A DNA stretch of 64,000 bases from Thermanaerothrix daxensis (GTDB lineage: Bacteria > Chloroflexota > Anaerolineae > Anaerolineales > Anaerolineaceae), in contig NZ_LGKO01000002.1 of assembly GCF_001306145.1 (NCBI RefSeq), forward strand, positions 682,001-746,000. The letters are read 5' to 3'. Shown in pieces: positions 14,452-23,268 of this stretch; position 1 is the stretch's first letter; every line of letters begins with the position of its first letter. A model generated the notes under the pieces. The model made no database searches and had not been told where the DNA came from. It was given only the letters and a program-made list of their open reading frames with translations. The position numbers were made by a program, and so were the translations under genes.

Positions 14452-16953
14452 TTGTCTGGGATGGAACGTTTTACACAGCGGGCACGCAGAGTGTTGAGCC
14501 TGGCGCATCAGGAAGCCGAGCGGATGCGTCAGAATACTATCAACACTGAACACCTGCTGTTGGGATTGATACGGGAAGAAGGTGGTATTGCCAGTCGAGT
14601 ACTGCGCGATCTGGGCTTAGAACCGGACCGCGTCCAGGAAATTGTGGATCGTATCAGTGGGTACGGATCATACCGGGGAGGACGCATTGATCTCTCGCCG
14701 GGGGTGCAGCAGGTGCTTGAGTTCGCCTTTGAGGAAGCCCGCAATATGGGCCACCACTATATCGGCACCGAACATCTGTTGCTGGGGCTTATTCGCTCAA
14801 CTGAGGGTAAAGCCCTGGATGTGCTGCGCAAATTAGGAGTCACCCCTGAGCAGATCCGGCGTCAGACCCGGCGCGTGCTGCAAGAGAGCAGCAGTGCGTT
14901 GCAGGGTGCAACCGGACGCACCCCCTCACAGCGCCAGGAGCAAAAGGGGCAGCAGAAAACCACGCTCATTGATCAACTGGCGACCGACCTGACTGCATTG
15001 GCCGAGGAAAACAAACTTGACCCGGTAATCGGGCGCCAAATGGAAATTGAGCGCGTCATCCAGATTCTAGCCCGGCGCACAAAGAATAACCCCGCTCTGA
15101 TCGGTGAACCGGGTGTGGGGAAGACTGCCATTGTTGAGGGACTGGCACAGCGGATAGTTGAGGGAGACGTACCGGCGCCACTATTGGGCAAGCGGGTCTT
15201 GCAACTGGACGTTGGCTCACTGGTGGCCGGCACGATGTACCGTGGGCAATTCGAGGAGCGTTTGAAACGAGTCATTGAAGAATTGAAGGCCTCGGGTGCC
15301 ATTCTCTTCATTGACGAAGTGCATATGCTGGTGGGAGCGGGTTCGGCGGGTTCGTCGGTAGATGCAGCGAATATCCTCAAGCCGGCGCTCTCGCGTGGAG
15401 AATTGCAGGTCATCGGTGCCACTACACTCGATGAATACCGCAAATACATTGAAAGCGATGCAGCACTGGAACGGCGCTTCCAGCCGATCATGGTGAATGA
15501 GCCCACGGTTGAGGAAACCATCGAGATTCTGCGTGGCATTCGCGGGGCGTACGAGGAGCACCATCGCCTTACCATTTCGGATGAGGCACTTGAGGCTGCG
15601 GCCCGACTCTCGGCGCGTTATGTGACCGAACGCTATCTGCCCGATAAGGCCATAGACCTGATTGACGAAGCGGCCTCACGGGTGCGCATGTACAAGAGCC
15701 AGTCGGCAAAGACGGTGAAAGAACTGATGACCCGACTGCGCGAAATTCGCCAGAATCACTATCTGGCGTTGGAAGATGGGCGTTACGAAGAGGCTCAGGA
15801 ACTTTTGGAAAAAGCGGCGCAGTTGGAGAACGAAATTGAGCGCCTGCGCAGTGGCTGGGATCGGGAAAACAGCCCCGTGGTTACAGCAGAGGATATTGCC
15901 GAGGTGGTCTCGATGTGGACCGGCATCCCGGTCAAGCAGATGGCGCAAACGGAGTCGGAGCGCCTGCTCCACATGGAAGAAGAATTGCGCAAGCACATCA
16001 TTGGCCAGGATGAGGCCATTGAGACCATTGCTAAGGCCATTCGCCGGGCTCGCTCGGGGTTGAAAGATCCACGCCGCCCAATTGGGTCTTTCATGTTCCT
16101 GGGGCCCACTGGCGTGGGCAAGACGGAGTTGACCAAGGCATTGGCGCGCTTCCTCTTCGGGAGTGAAGATGCCCTGCTACAATTGGACATGTCGGAGTTT
16201 ATGGAACGGCACACGGTCAGCCGTTTGGTAGGGGCGCCCCCTGGTTATGTTGGCTACGAGGAAGCGGGGCAGTTGACCGAAGCCATCCGTCGCCGTCCAT
16301 ACTCCATCGTGGTTTTCGATGAGATCGAAAAGGCGCATCCGGAAGCCCACAACATGCTCTTGCAGATCATGGAAGAGGGCCACCTGACCGATGCGCGAGG
16401 TCATCGAGTGGATTTCCGCAACACCATCATTATCATGACCTCAAACATTGGGGCCGATATGATTAAGCGCCAAAATGTCATGGGCTTCCAGATTAAGCGC
16501 GATGAGACGCTCGAAGAGCAACTCGCTTACGAGGAGATGCGGAAGAAATTGCTTGAGTCGCTACGCCGGGTCTTCCGACCGGAGTTTATCAACCGATTGG
16601 ATGGTGTGGTAGTCTTCCGTGCGCTCAATCGTGAGGACTTGCTCAAGATTGTTGGCCTGGAGATTCAAAAGGTCTCTGAGCGCTTGCGGGAGAATAACAT
16701 TACCCTCAAAGCCACCGAGGCAGCCATCCGCTTGCTGGCTGATGAGGGCTATGATCCGGAGATGGGGGCTCGTCCCCTGCGGCGAGTTTTACAGAGTCGA
16801 ATCGAGGACCGACTCTCGGATGCTCTCCTGGCGGGTGAGTTTAGTGAGGGTGATGTTATTGTGGTAGATGCGGTGGAAGGTGAGATTGTGCTGCGCAAGG
16901 AGGAGGGCTCACCTGCCGACGAAGCCCAAAAGACGGCTGAAATGAGCCTATAG
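14452..16953 (+). CDS. clpC: ATP-dependent Clp protease ATP-binding subunit ClpC
   Basis: An 833-residue Hsp100 unfoldase. Two N-terminal Clp repeats (each with the [11 protein letters not shown] / [11 protein letters not shown] motif) occupy residues 1-150. The first AAA domain has Walker A GEPGVGKT near residue 220. A middle coiled-coil domain (about 420-480) is of the ClpC type. The second AAA domain has GPTGVGKT near residue 551 and [20 protein letters not shown]. It feeds proteins to ClpP, which is not in the window. The start is TTG 14452 with GGAGG 6 nt upstream; the ATG three codons later is too far from that site. Neither ctsR nor mcsAB lies nearby. Confidence 0.96.
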   Translation: MSGMERFTQRARRVLSLAHQEAERMRQNTINTEHLLLGLIREEGGIASRVLRDLGLEPDRVQEIVDRISGYGSYRGGRIDLSPGVQQVLEFAFEEARNMGHHYIGTEHLLLGLIRSTEGKALDVLRKLGVTPEQIRRQTRRVLQESSSALQGATGRTPSQRQEQKGQQKTTLIDQLATDLTALAEENKLDPVIGRQMEIERVIQILARRTKNNPALIGEPGVGKTAIVEGLAQRIVEGDVPAPLLGKRVLQLDVGSLVAGTMYRGQFEERLKRVIEELKASGAILFIDEVHMLVGAGSAGSSVDAANILKPALSRGELQVIGATTLDEYRKYIESDAALERRFQPIMVNEPTVEETIEILRGIRGAYEEHHRLTISDEALEAAARLSARYVTERYLPDKAIDLIDEAASRVRMYKSQSAKTVKELMTRLREIRQNHYLALEDGRYEEAQELLEKAAQLENEIERLRSGWDRENSPVVTAEDIAEVVSMWTGIPVKQMAQTESERLLHMEEELRKHIIGQDEAIETIAKAIRRARSGLKDPRRPIGSFMFLGPTGVGKTELTKALARFLFGSEDALLQLDMSEFMERHTVSRLVGAPPGYVGYEEAGQLTEAIRRRPYSIVVFDEIEKAHPEAHNMLLQIMEEGHLTDARGHRVDFRNTIIIMTSNIGADMIKRQNVMGFQIKRDETLEEQLAYEEMRKKLLESLRRVFRPEFINRLDGVVVFRALNREDLLKIVGLEIQKVSERLRENNITLKATEAAIRLLADEGYDPEMGARPLRRVLQSRIEDRLSDALLAGEFSEGDVIVVDAVEGEIVLRKEEGSPADEAQKTAEMSL

Positions 16954-16996
16954 GACATACGGGGTAGCCGTGTGATGGCACGCATACTTTTCTAGG

Positions 16997-17039
16997 AAAG
17001 GGTGGGGTTGGCGGGAGCTAAGCCGCCGGCCCCTTTTCT
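16997..17039 (+). terminator. terminator between clpC and radA
   Basis: GGCGG (17010-17014) pairs with CCGCC (17023-17027) and GGGG (17004-17007) with CCCC (17030-17033), forming an interrupted stem followed by TTTTCTTT. The T tract reaches to just before the radA start. Confidence 0.65.
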
Positions 17040-17047
17040 TTGGGACT

Positions 17048-18514
17048 ATGGCAAAATCGCAAACCCGTTACGTGTGTCAGCAATGTGGCCGCACCTCCCC
17101 ACGCCCACTGGGGCGTTGCCCTCAATGTGGCGCGTGGGATAGCATGGTGGAGGAAGTAGTAGCAGCACCGAGTGTGGCAATGTCTCCTTCCACCTCTTTG
17201 CGCGGGTTAACGGGTCGCTCACGTCCGGTGCGCCTGGAGGAGATCTCGGGGGAGGTGGAGGATCGCTTGGTACTTCCCATGCCCGAATTTGCGCGAGTTT
17301 TGGGTGGTGGAATTGTGCGCGGGTCGGTTGTTCTCCTGGGGGGTGACCCGGGAATTGGAAAATCTACGCTGCTGCTGCAAATGGTGCTGGAAATGGTCCA
17401 GCGGGGCTATCTTAATGCCACTACTGGTCCGGCGCTTTATGTCTCAGGCGAGGAGTCTGAGCGTCAGATTAAGATGCGTGCTCAACGCTTGCTGCGTCAG
17501 ATGGATCGAAAAGGGCACCAAAGGGATGAAGGGGAACATTTCCCAGAGCATCTCTTCCTGGTCACCGAAACTAATCTGGAGGTAGTGCTTGATCACATCG
17601 CAGAGATTAAACCGGGCCTGGTAATTGTTGACTCGATTCAAACCATGTATTTGCCCTCTCTACAATCCAGCGCCGGTTCGGTGACCCAGGTGCGCGAATG
17701 TGCCTCACGTTTGCGTGAACTGGCTAAGGCCTCGGGAATGACCATTTTTATGATCGGCCACGTGACGAAGGAAGGCATGATCGCCGGACCAAGGGTCTTG
17801 GAGCACATTGTGGATACGGTCCTGTATCTGGAGGGAGATCGTTTCCAGGCTGTACGGTTGCTGCGCTCGGTTAAAAATCGCTTTGGGGCCACTTCGGAAG
17901 TCGGCGTGTTTGAGATGCGCGAAACCGGCATGATCGAGGTCCCCAACCCTTCAGAAGTTTTCCTGGCTGAGCGGATGGTCAACGCACCCGGTTCGGCGAT
18001 TGCCGTTACCATGGAAGGCACGCGTCCTTTATTGGTGGAGATTCAGGGATTGACCAGCCCCTCGAATCTGGGTAATCCACGGCGTACACCCAATGGCCTG
18101 GATGTAAATCGGTTGTTGCTGATCGTTGCAGTGCTTACCCGCCGACTCGGGTTGCGTTTGAGCGACCAGGATGTGTTTGTCAATGTTGTAGGGGGCTTGC
18201 GAATTGCGGAGCCGGCTGCTGATCTGGCAATTGCCACAGCCATTGCTTCTTCTTATCGCGATGTGCCCATTCGAGCAGATACTGTGCTGATTGGCGAAAT
18301 TGGGCTTTCTGGCGAATTGCGGTGGGTAGCCCAGATGAATGCCCGCCTTCGCGAGGCAGCCAAGTTGGGTTTTAAGACGGCGATCGTGCCCCGACGATTG
18401 CGCCGTTTTGAAGCCTGGCCTGAGGGCATTGAGGTGCTCGAGGCGCGTTCGGTTCGTGAGGCATTACGTTTGGCGCTCCTGGAATCGACATCCAAATCTT
18501 CCGGTCATGAGTGA
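17048..18514 (+). CDS. radA: DNA repair protein RadA (Sms)
   Basis: A 488-residue branch-migration helicase for recombination. It has the N-terminal C4 zinc finger (VCQQCGRTSPRPLGRCPQCG), a RecA-like core with Walker A GGDPGIGKST near residue 98, the RadA-specific KNRFG motif (about residue 276), and a C-terminal Lon-protease-like domain (GGLRIAEPAADLAIATAIAS). The insert GHQRDEGEH in the core is polar. It heads a run of closely spaced genes (MFS transporter 10 nt downstream, then DUF6391-like, holA, radC), of which three act in DNA replication or repair. Confidence 0.96.
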   Translation: MAKSQTRYVCQQCGRTSPRPLGRCPQCGAWDSMVEEVVAAPSVAMSPSTSLRGLTGRSRPVRLEEISGEVEDRLVLPMPEFARVLGGGIVRGSVVLLGGDPGIGKSTLLLQMVLEMVQRGYLNATTGPALYVSGEESERQIKMRAQRLLRQMDRKGHQRDEGEHFPEHLFLVTETNLEVVLDHIAEIKPGLVIVDSIQTMYLPSLQSSAGSVTQVRECASRLRELAKASGMTIFMIGHVTKEGMIAGPRVLEHIVDTVLYLEGDRFQAVRLLRSVKNRFGATSEVGVFEMRETGMIEVPNPSEVFLAERMVNAPGSAIAVTMEGTRPLLVEIQGLTSPSNLGNPRRTPNGLDVNRLLLIVAVLTRRLGLRLSDQDVFVNVVGGLRIAEPAADLAIATAIASSYRDVPIRADTVLIGEIGLSGELRWVAQMNARLREAAKLGFKTAIVPRRLRRFEAWPEGIEVLEARSVREALRLALLESTSKSSGHE

Positions 18515-18523
18515 GGTGAATTT

Positions 18524-19840
18524 ATGGGTTTGAAACGCTGGCAACTGGCTTTAATCCACGCTGCTGTGGCAATTACCCTGGTACCGATCAACAGTACTCT
18601 GAACCGGGTCATGATTAAAGAACTGGGAATCTCCGCCACTCTGGTAGCGATCATGGCATCGCTTCCCTACTTGTTTTCTCCAGTGCAGGTAGCAATTGGA
18701 GCCTATAGTGATCGTCATCCCATAGGGGGATTACGGCGCACTCCCTACATCCTGGCGGGGTTGCTCCTGTGTGTGAGTGGATTGGCCATTGCGCCAATGG
18801 TGGTTTTTATTCTGCCTGAAAATCTCCTTCTGGGACTTTTATTGACCATGCTTACTTTTGGGGCTTGGGGGATGGGCTACAATCTCGCGGCGGTGTCTTA
18901 TCTTTCGCTGGCAACGGAACTTTCGGGGGAAAAGGGTCGCACCCGAACCGTTGCTGTGATGTGGTTCGTGATGATTATCGGAATCATATTGACAGCAGCG
19001 GGGTTGAGCCGTTTATTGGAATTCTACTCCCCTGAAGCATTGCAGCGCGCTTTTAACCTGGTAGCCGCGGTGGCTTTGGGCTTAGGCCTTTTGGGCATGG
19101 TGGGTCTGGAACCACGCCTGAGTACCTCCCCGGCCAAAATGGGAGAGGGGGCACACGTTTCATGGGGCGATCAGTTACGTTTGATCTGGCGTAATCCGCA
19201 AGCACGTCTTTTCTTTGTCTATCTCAGCGCGCTTTTGATTGCCATTTTGGGGCAAGATATTTTGCTGGAGCCTTATGCGGCCGAGGCGTTTATGCTATCA
19301 GTGGCGGCGACTACTCGCATTACATCTATTTGGGGGGCATGCTTTCTGTTAGCCCTCGTGGCTGCGGCGGTATTGGAGCCCCGTCTGGGGAAAAGGCGGG
19401 TTGCTTGGGCAGGTGCTGTAATCGCACTCTTGGGGTTTGGCTTGATCCTTGGAGCTGGCATGATCTCGGCGGTCAACGTTTTCTACGTCGGTGTCATTTT
19501 ACTGGGATTGGGGAGCGGTTTGGCTACAGTTTCAAACCTCTCTTTGATGCTAGATATGACCACGCAGCAAGTTGGGCTCTATATGGGGGCCTGGGGCATG
19601 GCCAGCGCGCTTGCCCGCATCCTGGGTTCGGTGCTGGGAGGAGCGGTGCGGGATGTGATTACGGTGGTGAGTCAGAACGCTTTGCTGGGCTATGGAGTAG
19701 TGTTTGGCCTCCAAACGGCGCTTTTGGGGGTCTCGCTCATACTCCTGAGGCGCATTGACGTGCAGACTTTCCGGGAGACCTCCCAGCGCCTTTCTCTGGA
19801 TGCCCGGGCGGCCATCCTTCAAGATGTTGATGCTGGATAA
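18524..19840 (+). CDS. PucC/BCD-family MFS membrane protein
   Basis: A 438-residue protein with about 12 transmembrane segments. The N-terminus (TLNRVMIKELGI, LPYLFSPVQVAIGAYSD, GGLRRTPYILAG) matches the bacteriochlorophyll-delivery branch of the major facilitator superfamily (PucC/LhaA). In phototrophs these help assemble light-harvesting complexes. No bch, puf or csm gene is nearby, so a photosynthetic role is unlikely here and the substrate is unknown. It is embedded in a probable operon between radA and the DUF6391-like gene. Confidence 0.8.
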   Translation: MGLKRWQLALIHAAVAITLVPINSTLNRVMIKELGISATLVAIMASLPYLFSPVQVAIGAYSDRHPIGGLRRTPYILAGLLLCVSGLAIAPMVVFILPENLLLGLLLTMLTFGAWGMGYNLAAVSYLSLATELSGEKGRTRTVAVMWFVMIIGIILTAAGLSRLLEFYSPEALQRAFNLVAAVALGLGLLGMVGLEPRLSTSPAKMGEGAHVSWGDQLRLIWRNPQARLFFVYLSALLIAILGQDILLEPYAAEAFMLSVAATTRITSIWGACFLLALVAAAVLEPRLGKRRVAWAGAVIALLGFGLILGAGMISAVNVFYVGVILLGLGSGLATVSNLSLMLDMTTQQVGLYMGAWGMASALARILGSVLGGAVRDVITVVSQNALLGYGVVFGLQTALLGVSLILLRRIDVQTFRETSQRLSLDARAAILQDVDAG

Positions 19841-19857
19841 TATGGAGAGGAATTCTT

Positions 19858-20376
19858 ATGCAAAACTCAATTGCTGAAATAATCGGGCCACAAGGGTGGT
19901 TGCGTACCCGGCGCAATCATGCGCTTGAACATGCCACTATTCAGGTGCTTTCTGAGCGTCACCCTGAGTTGCGAATGGCGGGCAATTCCAACGCACGCGG
20001 GTTTTGGATCATTGGAAATGTTGATATTGAAACATTCCAGGCAGGGCTCTCGGAGGCTTTGCAGCGCCTGCGAGCAGGAGAACATGACCTGGCCATTCAT
20101 CCCAATTGTGGGACCAATTACGCTTCAATGGGATTGTTGGCGGGCCTGGCAGCCTGGATCGCCATGCTGGGCACCCGAGGAAACTGGCGTCAGCGCCTGG
20201 AACGTTTGCCGTTGGTCACCTTTCTGGTAACGCTCGTATTGATCCTGGCGGCTCCTCTGGGGCCTTGGCTACAACGCAATCTCACTACGGACGCCAACAT
20301 AGGTGACCTGCAAATCGAGCAAGTGGATTGCTTTGAGCGAAATGGTTTTATGGTTTATCATGTGAGGACTCGCTAG
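19858..20376 (+). CDS. DUF6391-like membrane protein
   Basis: A 172-residue protein. The soluble N-terminal part carries RRNHALEHATIQVLSE (an H-x3-H pair), then ARGFWIIGNVD and HPNCGTNYAS, three blocks that look conserved and could bind a metal. Two membrane segments follow (LLAGLAAWIAML and LVTFLVTLVLILAA) and a short polar tail. I match it from memory to the uncharacterised DUF6391 group found in Chloroflexota and cyanobacteria; the assignment should be tested. It follows the PucC-like gene by 17 nt. Function is unknown. Confidence 0.6.
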   Translation: MQNSIAEIIGPQGWLRTRRNHALEHATIQVLSERHPELRMAGNSNARGFWIIGNVDIETFQAGLSEALQRLRAGEHDLAIHPNCGTNYASMGLLAGLAAWIAMLGTRGNWRQRLERLPLVTFLVTLVLILAAPLGPWLQRNLTTDANIGDLQIEQVDCFERNGFMVYHVRTR

Positions 20377-20405
20377 ATAAACTTTGACCCGGGAAGGTTT
20401 TCCAG

Positions 20406-21461
20406 ATGTCGGAAGCCGCTGAGCCTTTGGTTTATCTCCTTTATGGTGAGGACGTGCCAGGAATGCAGTCCTTCCTGGATGCGCTGGCTCATCGGCTGCT
20501 GGGAGAACAGGGGGCCAAGGACTTTAATTTTGTCAGGTTGGATGCCCAGAAAGAGGACGAGGAGCGCCTATACGCTGAATGCATGACTCTGCCTTTTTGG
20601 GGAGAGCGGCGCCTGGTTGTTTATGCCAATCCACTGGTGCGTCTGCGTTCGACTCAGGCTCAAAAGCGTTTCATCCAATTGCTGGAAGGTCTGCCAGTGA
20701 CGACTTGTTTGGTGCTTTGGGTTGAAGACCATTGGATCCCTACCGGTCGCGATAAGGGCTGGGCGCTCATGCGAGGCACGGGTAAGTGGTTATTCGATTG
20801 GGTGACCCGGGCAGGGCATCGAGGGGTGGAAAAGGCGTTCCCATTCCCGCCTTTAAACCAGATGCCCGGATGGATTCTGCAGCAAGCACGTGCGTTAGGA
20901 GGCACATTCACGCCTGAGGCTGCCAACACCCTGGCTTCTCTGGTTGGAAATGATACCTATCAGGCCCATCAGGAAATCCTAAAACTGCTCACATATGTGG
21001 ATTATCGCCGACCGGTTTCAGGAGATGATGTGCTGTTGCTAACAGCCCCGGTAGGGCATGCTAATGTCTTTGATATGACCGGAGCGGTAGTACAGGGGGA
21101 TGCAAAGCGAGCGCTGCGCCATTTGGAGGTCTTGTTGGAGGAGCAGGATCCCGTCAATTTACTGGCCTTGATCGTGCGAGAGTTTCGCTTGCTCCTCCTG
21201 GCACGCGAATTGCTTGAGGCGGGAGAGAGCGAGGTCCAGGCGATTGGCGAACATTTGAAAGTACAGGACTTCGTGGCGCGGCGGCTGGTGGACACGGCAC
21301 GTCATTATCCTCTGCCTCAGTTGGAGGCAACCTATCAGCAATTATTTGAAACCGACCTGGCTATTAAAAGTGGCTTGCTGGAACCTCGGCTGGCCCTGGA
21401 GCAACTGGTTGTAAACCTGGTGGGGTTACGGAAGGCGGGGCCCCAACCTATGAGAGGATGA
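20406..21461 (+). CDS. holA: DNA polymerase III subunit delta
   Basis: The 351-residue clamp-loader delta subunit that opens the beta clamp. It shows the HolA N-terminal pattern ([20 protein letters not shown]), an AAA-like core without a classical P-loop, and the C-terminal helical part with [20 protein letters not shown], typical of the family. Length is normal. The start is ATG 20406, with GGGAAGG about 10 nt upstream. radC follows after 4 nt, so the two are co-transcribed. Confidence 0.93.
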   Translation: MSEAAEPLVYLLYGEDVPGMQSFLDALAHRLLGEQGAKDFNFVRLDAQKEDEERLYAECMTLPFWGERRLVVYANPLVRLRSTQAQKRFIQLLEGLPVTTCLVLWVEDHWIPTGRDKGWALMRGTGKWLFDWVTRAGHRGVEKAFPFPPLNQMPGWILQQARALGGTFTPEAANTLASLVGNDTYQAHQEILKLLTYVDYRRPVSGDDVLLLTAPVGHANVFDMTGAVVQGDAKRALRHLEVLLEEQDPVNLLALIVREFRLLLLARELLEAGESEVQAIGEHLKVQDFVARRLVDTARHYPLPQLEATYQQLFETDLAIKSGLLEPRLALEQLVVNLVGLRKAGPQPMRG

Positions 21462-21465
21462 CGAA

Positions 21466-22167
21466 GTGGAATCTCAACAGCCCGTTTATCGAATTCGCGA
21501 TCTGGAAAGCGGGGACCGCCCACGTGAACGCCTGGCTCATCTGGGGGCTGAAGCGCTAAGTACCGCGGAACTTCTGGCCATTTTACTGAGGGTGGGCATA
21601 CCTGGTGAGAATGCGGTCCAGTTGGGGACGCGTCTCTTGAAAACCTTTGGGGGGTTGAGCGGTTTGCATCGCGCTTCCTTTCATGAGTTGCAGGCACAAC
21701 GGGGGGTGGGAGTGGCGAAAGCCGCTCAAATCAAGGCGGCGATTGAACTCGGTCGGCGGATGGTGGCGGCATCTCCTGAGGAACGTCCAGCCATTCACAG
21801 CCCGGCAGATGCCGCAGCGCTGGTGCTTTATGAGATGTCAGCGCTTTCTCAGGAACATTTGTGGGTCATCCTGACAGATACACGCAACCGTGTTATGCAC
21901 ATCGAGAAGATGTACCGAGGCTCGTTAAATGCCTCCACGGTGCGGGTGGGTGAAGTTTTCCGCGCTGCCATCCAGCGTAATGCGGCGGCGATTCTGGTGG
22001 TCCACAACCATCCCAGCGGCGATCCGACTCCCAGCCCGGAAGATATTACGCTGACGCGAGCCTTGATCCAGGCAGGCCGCCTTTTAGATATTGAGGTGCT
22101 TGATCATCTGGTCATCGGCCAGGGGCGCTTCGTTTCGCTTAAGGAGCGGGGATTAGCCTTTTCCTGA
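21466..22167 (+). CDS. radC: RadC-family JAB/MPN-domain protein
   Basis: A 233-residue protein starting at GTG 21466. The N-terminal helix-hairpin-helix region ([39 protein letters not shown]) precedes a JAMM metalloprotease-like domain with [14 protein letters not shown], whose His, His and Asp are the expected zinc ligands. The gene is often called a DNA repair gene, but its biochemical role is unproven. It ends the radA-to-radC run and converges on the AlaX gene. Confidence 0.92.
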   Translation: MESQQPVYRIRDLESGDRPRERLAHLGAEALSTAELLAILLRVGIPGENAVQLGTRLLKTFGGLSGLHRASFHELQAQRGVGVAKAAQIKAAIELGRRMVAASPEERPAIHSPADAAALVLYEMSALSQEHLWVILTDTRNRVMHIEKMYRGSLNASTVRVGEVFRAAIQRNAAAILVVHNHPSGDPTPSPEDITLTRALIQAGRLLDIEVLDHLVIGQGRFVSLKERGLAFS

Positions 22168-22191
22168 TCCTCACCCTCGGGTTTGGCTGGA

Positions 22192-22923
22192 TCATGGGAA
22201 GGGCTCCAATGCGATATAAAGGCGCTTATTAATCTTTCCCTTACTCTTGTAGTCTGTTACCCGAATCCTCCCGACCTCGGCAGTATTGCGCACATGGGTG
22301 CCTCCATCGGCTTGCAGGTCGAGCCCGACAATCTCAACGGTACGGATGTGGGTAATTTCTGGGGGCAACAGGTTGATCTTGGTGCGGATTAGGTCCGGAA
22401 TCTGAAGGGCTTCTTCGCGTGGCAGGATGGCCGTGCGGACGGGGCGGGCTGCTTGAACCTCACGGTTGATGCTTTCCTCGATGACGGCTACAAGATCTTT
22501 GGTGAGGGACTCGAATTCGAAATCCATGCGACCCTGGAGGGGTTCCATGTCACCCCCGGTAACCAGAGCGCCGTAGTCGCGGAAGACCACACCGCATAGA
22601 ATATGAAGAGCAGTGTGAGTGCGCATGAGGGCGTAGCGGCGCTCCCAATCAATTTCTCCACGTACGAGTGTGCCGGGAGCGGGGAGAGGTATCTCGGTTG
22701 GCAAGTGATGCCAAAGCCCTTCCGGGGTTTTGTGCACGCGAAGAACGGGGTAACGGCCGGAATTGAAAGAGAGCCAGCCGGTATCGGCGGGCTGTCCGCC
22801 TCCACCGGGATAGAAAGCGCTACGGTCCAGCAACAGGGTATGGGTTTCAGGGTCAACCGTTTGTACCGTGGTTTCGAATTCGCGCAGGTATGCATCCTCG
22901 AGATAAAGCAGCTCGGTGGTCAT
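22192..22923 (-). CDS. alanyl-tRNA editing protein, AlaX type
   Basis: A 243-residue stand-alone editing domain that deacylates mischarged Ser- or Gly-tRNA-Ala. The start of the domain has the glycine-rich FYPGGGGQPADTG, and the first metal pair is in RTHTALHIL (H-x3-H). The second metal motif reads DLQADGGTHV, so the position that is Cys in the archaeal CGGTHV form is Asp. The C-terminal DYKSKGKINKRLYI fits AlaX-M proteins. The start has GGAGG in the minus-strand leader. The gene is divergent from tRNA-Met. Confidence 0.88.
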   Translation of the reverse strand: MTTELLYLEDAYLREFETTVQTVDPETHTLLLDRSAFYPGGGGQPADTGWLSFNSGRYPVLRVHKTPEGLWHHLPTEIPLPAPGTLVRGEIDWERRYALMRTHTALHILCGVVFRDYGALVTGGDMEPLQGRMDFEFESLTKDLVAVIEESINREVQAARPVRTAILPREEALQIPDLIRTKINLLPPEITHIRTVEIVGLDLQADGGTHVRNTAEVGRIRVTDYKSKGKINKRLYIALEPFP

Positions 22924-22966
22924 GGAACACCTCCTAAAGCGGATGGATTGAGGGTCGCAAGTCTGG

Positions 22967-22995
22967 TTGACAAAATGCCGTGCTCATAGTATTAT
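22967..22995 (+). promoter_or_regulatory. promoter for tRNA-Met
   Basis: TTGACA (22967-22972), a 17-nt spacer and TATTAT (22990-22995). The predicted start is about 6 nt before the tRNA. Confidence 0.85.
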
Positions 22996-23007
22996 TTGGG
23001 GCGCACT

Positions 23008-23079
23008 GGCGAGGTAGCTCAACGGAAGAGCAGCGGACTCATAAGCCGTTGGTTGTGGGTTCGAATCCCACCCTCGCCA
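23008..23079 (+). tRNA. tRNA with CAT anticodon, probably elongator tRNA-Met
   Basis: 72 nt: acceptor GGCGAGG/CCTCGCC, D arm GCTC/GAGC with a short loop, anticodon loop CTCATAA, T arm GTGGG/CCCAC with TTCGAAT, discriminator A, no CCA. The G1-C72 pair and the absence of three G-C pairs below the anticodon argue against the initiator. tRNA-Ile2 (lysidine-modified CAT) cannot be excluded. The anticodon stem GCGGA/GCCGT closes with an A-G opposition. Confidence 0.9.
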
Positions 23080-23268
23080 CTGAGTGTTTAATGGGGGATG
23101 TTGACTAATAAGAGATATGCGCATCTTAGTGTATAAGATCTTGCCTCCATCAGGAAGACATCTAACCCATTTGGGTATCCAGCAAAAAAACACACGATTT
23201 ACAAGGGCCTTGCTCAAGCGGTTGTCCGCATAGCGATTGCCGGGCAACCTGAAATGAACTCTGGCTAA

